Assembly: GCF_000787575.1 (NCBI RefSeq)
Contig: NW_012236531.1
Location: 891,396 to 955,395, forward strand
DNA: 64,000 nucleotides
Reading direction: 5' to 3'
DNA from: Acytostelium subglobosum LB1
Taxonomy: Eukaryota > Evosea > Eumycetozoa > Acytosteliales > Acytosteliaceae
Each line of letters starts with the position of its first letter. The first letter of the stretch is position 1. Shown piece after piece: positions 57,745 to 64,000 of the stretch. The notes below the pieces were generated by a model. It had not been told where the DNA came from. It did no database searches and saw only the letters and a list, made by a program, of their open reading frames with translations. Position numbers and translations under genes: made by a program.

Positions 57745-60320
57745 CTATCCCTCCTGGTCTTGAAGTTGCTCGGCTGTAGCAGGTAAAGACACGGTCGTGT
57801 CTTGGTTGTTGGGGGTGGTGGCTTGTGTTGGCGGCACAGGGACATGGTTGGTGACGGCAGGCGATGGAGACATGTGCTTGATGACTGAGTTCCTGATGCT
57901 CTCAAAGTGATTGGTAATGGTCTTGTTCAGATCACTCATTGCTATCTCTTTGAATCCACACATGATCGCATAGCCAAGATCATCTCGTGCCTTCATAATG
58001 TCGGCACAGGTGCTTCCAATCTCAATGGACTTCATCAGACGAGGTATATTGTAGTGCACTGACATCTTCTTTTGATACTCTTCACCAGTACCAGCTGTTG
58101 TTGTTGCCTGTTGCCTAGCAATAATCTTCTTCATCAACAACAGAGTGCTCTGACGATGTCCCTTGGCAATCGATATGTGTAGCGGTGTGTTGTTGCCTTT
58201 GGACACTACATCCGGGTCAGCACCATGATCAAACAACAACTCCACCACCTGATGCGAGTAGTAATGTCTGGAAGGCTTTCCAAATCTTGTCATGCCAAGC
58301 CAGTCTTGATTCTGTCATTCATTAGTTAGTAAGCGAGGTGAGTGCGCGGCCACGCATACACAACACATACCATTAGTACAGCGCGATGAAGTGGCGTCAT
58401 GACACTGTTGTCCAAGATGTTGACCTCGATGTTCTTGCACTCCAACATCTCCTTGACGAGTGGGTACATGCAACCATGTGCAGCCATATGAAGTGGTGTG
58501 TCTCCAATGTGATCCTTGAGATTGTTCACTGAACAAGGTGTCTCTGATATCCTGCAGTTGACATCGACGTTCTTGTTCTTCAACAATGCCTTGACCATTG
58601 CCAAGTTGTTCTCCTTTGTTGCAATATGCAGTGGATGCAAACCGTTACTCTGCCACATATTGATGTTGGCGCCATGCTCCAACAGCAACTCGACGATACG
58701 AACAAAGTCTGATTGATGTTGCTTGACCGCAATGTGCAGGGCAGTCCTGCCTCGATTGTCCACAATGTTGACCGCTGATCCAACGCCATTGGACAAGAGG
58801 TATGAGACAATCTGGAATCTCACGTCAGACAATGGTTCTCCATGAATGAAGCTCAACGCGTTGTGAAGAGGTGTTCGACCATTCTTTGGATTGACATGAT
58901 TGATATCGATGCCCAACTTATGATGTACAAGTTGCTCGACAAGGTCTAGGAAGCACCACTGATTGGATTGGATGATTGATTGAGTTAGGGTCTTTCAGTC
59001 CAAGACTCGAGGGATGGGCTTTCTTACCTTTGTTGCCTTGTGTAGCAAGCAGAGGTCGTTCAAAGACTTGCCCTCACGCATCTTTGGATCATTCATCATG
59101 GCTACGATGTAGTCGCGTTTGGCCTGCTGTTTGGTGGCGTACCTATTTCCATCAATATATGGTCGCTTCAAGAACTTCTGTTTCTCCCTCACCAGTGTCG
59201 ACAATGTCGGGAATATTGTTCCAATGTCATCATTGAGGAATACACCAGTATGAGGTCCCAAGTTACTGTTTAGAATGATTATAAGTTAATATTGATTGAT
59301 TGATTGATTGGATTTGGAATGATGATGTCTGGACATACTAGACCAAGAGATGTTGTGGTTGTCTTGTGTGGACATTGTAAGAGATGACCAAGTTGTTTGG
59401 CTTTGAACTCTTCCTTATCAAGAATGTACCCTTTGACATCTTCTGTAGAACATTGTTGGCAGACTCGCGAGTCATTGAGTATTGGTACCATCCAACCCAT
59501 TTCAAATACTAGACATAAGTCATGGAGGATTGATGAGTCAGTCTCGGAGAGTGAGATTGCGACGGAGTAATGACATACCTCAGTATCAAAGAATCGATAG
59601 AACTCTTTCCATGGACTGTTATTATGTGTATGCTTCTTGCGAGTTTGAATATCTTGACATATCCATGACCATTGTTGTATACATTGATCCTCCCCTAATG
59701 TTGTTTGTTAGACATGCCACTGAATGAATACGCACGTGCACGGACACATGACAACATGACAACATACATATTGCATCACTTGAGCAGAGCACAGACCAGA
59801 ACTTGCATACTGTTGCAGCATGTCTAATGTCAAAGGGCGAAAGGAATTGAAAGATATAGATGATGAGCTCCAGTGCCAAGTCATCAATCTCAAGCTCCAT
59901 CGATGATATTGTCGAGTAGAGGTTATCGATGCTTGCCGACGATGATGACAAGTGATAGAATGATCTTGACAATCGTATCTTATTGCTGTGTTTGATACTA
60001 TCTACTTCATCCTCTGCATCTATAACATTGCCCAGACTATTACCACTCTCTGTCATGAATGCTCTCATTGAGCTTGAGCTGGCATTCAAGAAATTGATGC
60101 CATGACCAGCTGCAGTAGGTTGTTGTTGTCCATGCTGTGCATGATGTTGTCCATGTTGTTGTTGGTGTAGTTGTTGATGTCTATTCATTGATGTATTCTC
60201 TTCCTTTGGTTGTTGTTGATCTTGTTGTTGTTGCTTTTCAATCTTTAGACTTGCCAAGCTTATACCTCCACCATGATCATTTGATTGTTTATCAAACATA
60301 AATGTATCCTCATCATTCAT
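57745..60320 (-). CDS. fbxB: FbxB-like protein: F-box + SH2 + ankyrin repeats
   Basis: Six exons (60320-59768, 59694-59579, 59508-59339, 59265-59028, 58958-58371, 58311-57745) encode 743 aa. A Gln/His-rich start is followed by an F-box at about 147-187 (LALELIIYIFQFLSPFDIRH, CKFWSVLCSSDAIW, the last Trp split by intron 1). An SH2 domain at about 228-305 is rebuilt over introns 2 and 3: WYQYSMTRESANNVL, GTFLIRKSS with the phosphotyrosine-binding Arg in FLIR, LVISYN and QHLLVYNLGPHTGVF. Ankyrin repeats span about 365-600 (GRTPLHNALS, GRTALHIAVKQHQ, GLHPLHIATKENN, GDTPLHMAAHG, NTPLHISIAKGH). D. discoideum FbxB is recalled to have this combination. It probably recruits Tyr-phosphorylated substrates to an SCF ubiquitin ligase. 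Confidence 0.88.
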
Positions 60321-60652
60321 TATTAATCTATCTATCTATCTAATATAACTATCTATTATAATTATAACAACACACAAGTAATAATGTTTGATTCTATTGT
60401 GTTGAGAACATTGATCGTGGAGCATTGTTCTTGTCTCAATCGCTTCTTCTCCAAACCCAAAGATTAAGTTGAACCCCAAAGCACCCCCAGTGTTAACTTC
60501 ACAAACAACCACGACGACTCAAAGTGGTGCCGAGATTCCCTATTCCGTAAACAATTGGTGTCCAGCCTGGCGTCAACTGGGTCTTTGAGGAATACTCTGA
60601 CCAAATGGAGGAAATGTCGCGGTGTTGATGAGTTCTCACTAACTCACTCACC
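60321..60652. promoter_or_regulatory. FbxB-like promoter / SMCR8 3' flank
   Basis: About 330 bp without a gene; the part near 60300-60380 is AT-rich with TATC repeats (promoter side), and 60470-60600 is GC-richer without a clear frame. Confidence 0.4.
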
Positions 60653-63600
60653 CTACCGTTTATTCTTTAGATGTACAACTGGAGAGAAGTCCAGCTTGAT
60701 GATGGGCGCAATGTCCTGACCCTTGGCAGTGTATAACTCAAAGTATTGTTGCTCTTTGATCACCTCGGCCAGGAACTCAATGATGGTCTGATCGTGTGCG
60801 CTTAGCTCCCATCGCTTGAACAAGGTCTTTGGACAACAGCTGAAGCTGTCCAATGAAGACCTCTTGCCATTTGCCACTATTGCCGGGACACCCAAAGATG
60901 ACTTGATCGCTGTCTGAGCGAGTGGACTGCTCATGCTATTGCTGTTGCTTGTATCGCTGGCACTGTTACTGTTGCTGTTCTGCGAGGACTTGAGTGTGGC
61001 TGACAGGCCATCAACAGCCTGCCCACACTCGGGCGGTGTGAGTTGCGACTCGGACATTGACCTGAACTTGATGGGCATGATTGGTGGCCTTTTGCGCAGA
61101 GTGAATGTAGAGGACTTCAGGTCGGAGGCCGGTCGGTCGGCGTCGGGCGGCGTCATTGAGATGCCCGAGTGTGTGAGCGATGGCAGCTCAGACGTGGAGT
61201 AGGACAGTGGTGCAATGGCTCCAATGAGCGATGAGATGAATGGATGGCAGTCGCTCCTGAGTGGATGAGAGTGGGCGCAGCACAGATGGTAGTATGAGAA
61301 ACTCTTGATGGAGAGCTCGAAGAAGGTGTTCAGTACATGACTGAGATAGACGCCCTCATTGTCGACCCACTGTCTCTTCAAGCCCAACATCTCATCAATA
61401 AGTCCAGGTGTCTGTTGATAAGATGGTCCAGTGTATTCCTCTGTGTCCAAGTCAATCTTGCTGATGTAGCACTGCAACAGATGGAGGAGACGAGTGTTAG
61501 GAGGTGCGAGACCTGTACAATCTGATTGGATCAACTTACATTGACATTGGTGGGTATCTTGAAGTGTGGAGTCTTGGGCACACCGGCAAGCTTGAGCCAT
61601 GAGAGGTCTGCCAGTGTGATTGGATTGTCTCGGTGAAGATCGATTGGATCGCGACTGTTGTTCTGGCGTGATCCAATGACAAAGATGCTCAGCGCTATGA
61701 CCATGTCGATCATAAGTTGATACTTGTCCTGTGAGGCCAAGACAAGTACAGGACGACCCTTGAGCAACGAGTAAATGGCATGTCTCATCCATATGTACTT
61801 TGTGGCCATCCTGAGCAGACCGTGGCCATAATGCGGTTTGATGCCCCATAGGTACTTGGAGAAGGTCTCAAGTTTGATCTCGTTAATTGGTACCATTGGT
61901 TGTGTTGTTGTTATTGTTGGGATCTGCTCGTTCGTTGAGGTCTGTGTGTTGTTGCCGTTGTTGTTGGTTGTAGTAGTAGTAGTAGTAGTCGTGGGAGAGT
62001 TTGAATGTTGTGACGCTGGTCCAACAACACCATTCTGATGTGCAGTTGGTGCTGCTGGCGACTGAGTTTGTGAGTTTGAAGTATAGTTGTTAATAAAGTT
62101 GTTGTTCGATAGCTTTAAATAGTCCGATGGTGATAGTGACAGCTCTTCAAGTGCGTCATTACTACATGATTGAGTGACTGAGTAAGTATGACTGATTGAC
62201 CTTTCATTATACTTCCTTGCCAGATGGGATATACTCACATTGATCCATAGGAGAAGACTGAGAGGTATGAGCTGGACTCTGATCCAGAGGATGAATCAAG
62301 TTGGATTTTGGATCGATGATTCTTGGGCTTGATATCTCTCCTCTGTGATCTTGGGTAGTGTTGCTTGTTGTTGCTACACAATCATTGATCCTTAGTTAGT
62401 TATTCGTCCGACATGCATGCACCTTGCTCGTCCATGTTACTTACACATCATCCTCTTTGAAATAGAAGTTGAGTATTGATGTCTGTCCAATTGATAGTAA
62501 TGTACTTGTTGGAACTAATGTTGGTTGGGCTAGGCAGTCAGCAACATGAAGTGGATGAACGAATGTATAAAGGTTACTTACATAATGACTGTGAATCAAT
62601 GTGATCAAACTCCAACTGGATTGATGACTTTGAGAAGTAGCTGTGACACTTCTCCAACTTGGAGATAAACTTGTCAAAGATGTCCTGACAACAGAGTTCG
62701 GGAATCTCGCGAAGTGGCTTGTCTAGATGTGATGTCTTGTTCAATGAGTCCAGTAACTTGGGCTCACTGCAAGTGGGCGCAATGTCATTGATGTAGACCA
62801 TGCCAAATGATGACTCGAGACAGTGTGGAAGTGCGCCATGTTTCTTGATCTTCAATCCAGAGTGTTGTTTCTTCCTCCTATACACCTGTCCACTGCTGCT
62901 CAGTGAGCTGTCTCTATCTCTGTCTCTATCCGGACCAGCACTACCGTCGACTCCATTGGTCGTAGACGATGCTACAATCACTCTACTGCTTCTCTCCCTC
63001 TCAAACAGTGCCTCGATGCCTCGCAGTTCATACTTTGAGTCCGAAACAATTGTGATCTATTATGTTGTTGTGGAGTTAGCAAGCTGCGTCGACGTCTTCG
63101 TCCATGATCAGTCCCATCCCTCCTCGCACATCACACTTACATTCATCTCCCTCTCTCTATCAGTGAGACCTGCTGCTTCATCAGACTTGTAGTACTTGAG
63201 ACTGTAGTCAAGGTCGCACATGCGCTGTCTAAACTCTGTTTCGAACATGACGTGGTTCTTGGACTTGAGGAAGTTAACGATCGATGTGAACTTGGCCAGG
63301 AAGCGATCGAATGACTTGATGATCTTGTTGGCGTCGCGTGTCACATAGCTAATGACTAGTGGACGCACGTATCCACGGGCATTGATGTCAAACAGTGAGA
63401 AGTGATGCACGTAGGCGTACAGCTCTTGGCTTGGCTCGATCGAAGTCAGTGTGAAGAACATCTGTGAGTCCTTGGTGTAGGTGCGCAGGTCGTTTGTCTT
63501 GTTCTGGAAGTCCACCGACATGATCTTGACGACGTACTTGGAAATGTCAAAGCCCTCGTACAGGGGCACATGCTCGGGGATGACGTTGAGCGCCACCGGT

Positions 63601-63995
63601 CCCGTCTGCTCGCTAAACTCTGAGAAGATGACAAAGTCGGTGCGATTGGACGCCGCCAGCAGGTTGGCATAGTTGTCGTTGTTGTATTTGGTGGAGGAGT
63701 GTGGCGATGATGATGATGCGTTGTTGGCCGAGGCATTGAAGCTGCCGCCGCGAGGTGAATGTGGCGCCTGTATATGACCAAAGCTAGAGTTTGGCGATGA
63801 CAATGGTGAGTGTGGCTGATGCTGCTGTGATGTATTTAGAGGTGGCACCAGATTATTATTCGATCTGAACAAGTTTGTCAATGAATCAATTGGTGAGAAT
63901 ATAGACGCTGATGTATTTGAATTGACTGCTGGTGATCTATGTGAGTCTCTAGAGCTCCTGCTACTGCCTCTAAGACTATCATATCCACTATTCAT
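60653..63995 (-). CDS. smcr8: SMCR8 homologue (longin-DENN)
   Basis: Six exons (63995-63141, 63056-62582, 62529-62445, 62373-62239, 62161-61540, 61471-60653) encode 996 aa. SMCR8 joins C9orf72 in a complex acting on small GTPases in autophagy and lysosome signalling. After a Ser/Asn-rich start of ~115 residues, the longin domain reads DFVIFSEFSEQTGPVALNVI, FDISKYVVKIMSVDFQ and RGYVRPLVISYVTRDANKI, diagnostic of the SMCR8/FLCN group. The DENN part follows over exons 2-6 with Ser/Thr/Asn insertions, containing GRPVLVLASQDKYQLMIDMV and ending HDQTIIEFLAEVIKEQQYFE. All junctions keep frame. The start codon is 6 bp from the window edge; an earlier in-frame start outside cannot be excluded. FLCN is the main alternative, but length and motifs favour SMCR8. 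Confidence 0.85.
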
Positions 63996-64000
63996 TATTT

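Overview
The window is nuclear DNA of a dictyostelid social amoeba. The evidence is an F-box/FNIP-repeat protein, three genes of the dictyostelid-style divergent ankyrin family, Gln/Asn-rich insertions, an F-box-SH2-ankyrin protein of the FbxB type, a giant Lvs-like BEACH protein, short GT-AG introns (about 55-215 bp) with CTAAC branch-like sites and sense-strand CAATCAATC tracts, and compact intergenic DNA. Coding GC is clearly higher than in Dictyostelium discoideum, so a lineage outside the AT-rich group is likely; the genus cannot be fixed from the sequence. Exon models were made by hand from splice motifs, frame continuity and recalled family alignments; no database search was run.

Layout. 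1-5.7 kb: 3' end of an RME-8/DNAJC13 gene, an FNIP-repeat gene, dephospho-CoA kinase and a CHFR-like FHA-RING-PBZ gene. 5.7-8.0 kb: the longest gene-poor stretch. 8.0-12.3 kb: an unrecognised coiled-coil/Cys-His protein, ribosomal protein eL18 and an alpha/beta hydrolase. 12.3-13.3 kb: a gap holding a strong fold-back. 13.3-17.5 kb: DHX15/Prp43 helicase and an Iwr1-like factor. 17.6-19.4 kb: a CK2-alpha-type kinase with a hydrophobic N-terminal extension. 20.8-24.3 kb: an ankyrin gene and a helical-repeat/TULIP-like gene. 24.6-24.8 kb: tRNA-Lys(CUU) preceded by two tandem copies of its own 5' half. 25.5-29.2 kb: a histidine phosphatase, a TALE homeobox gene and proteasome beta-6 (PSMB1). 29.5-34.5 kb: a large ankyrin gene and a Tim44-domain mitochondrial protein. 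35.2-40.1 kb: a BAG6-like ubiquitin-domain protein and UTP15. 41.2-46.9 kb: a Ser/Thr/Gly/Trp-rich secreted protein, an ankyrin gene interrupted by one frameshift, and a Cys-rich secreted protein. 46.9-57.3 kb: the Lvs/neurobeachin-type BEACH gene (about 3333 aa in six exons). 57.7-64 kb: FbxB-like F-box-SH2-ankyrin protein and SMCR8.

The genes form no operon or pathway cluster. Themes are protein quality control (BAG6, proteasome, F-box and RING ligases), RNA and ribosome biogenesis (DHX15, UTP15, eL18, Iwr1), and endolysosomal traffic (RME-8, BEACH, SMCR8). The least ordinary observations are the tRNA-half tandem, the membrane-type CK2 kinase, two competing in-frame terminal exons in the BAG6-like gene, the helical-repeat/TULIP fusion, and several intergenic fold-backs that could be non-coding RNAs. 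I saw no CRISPR array and no intact mobile element.
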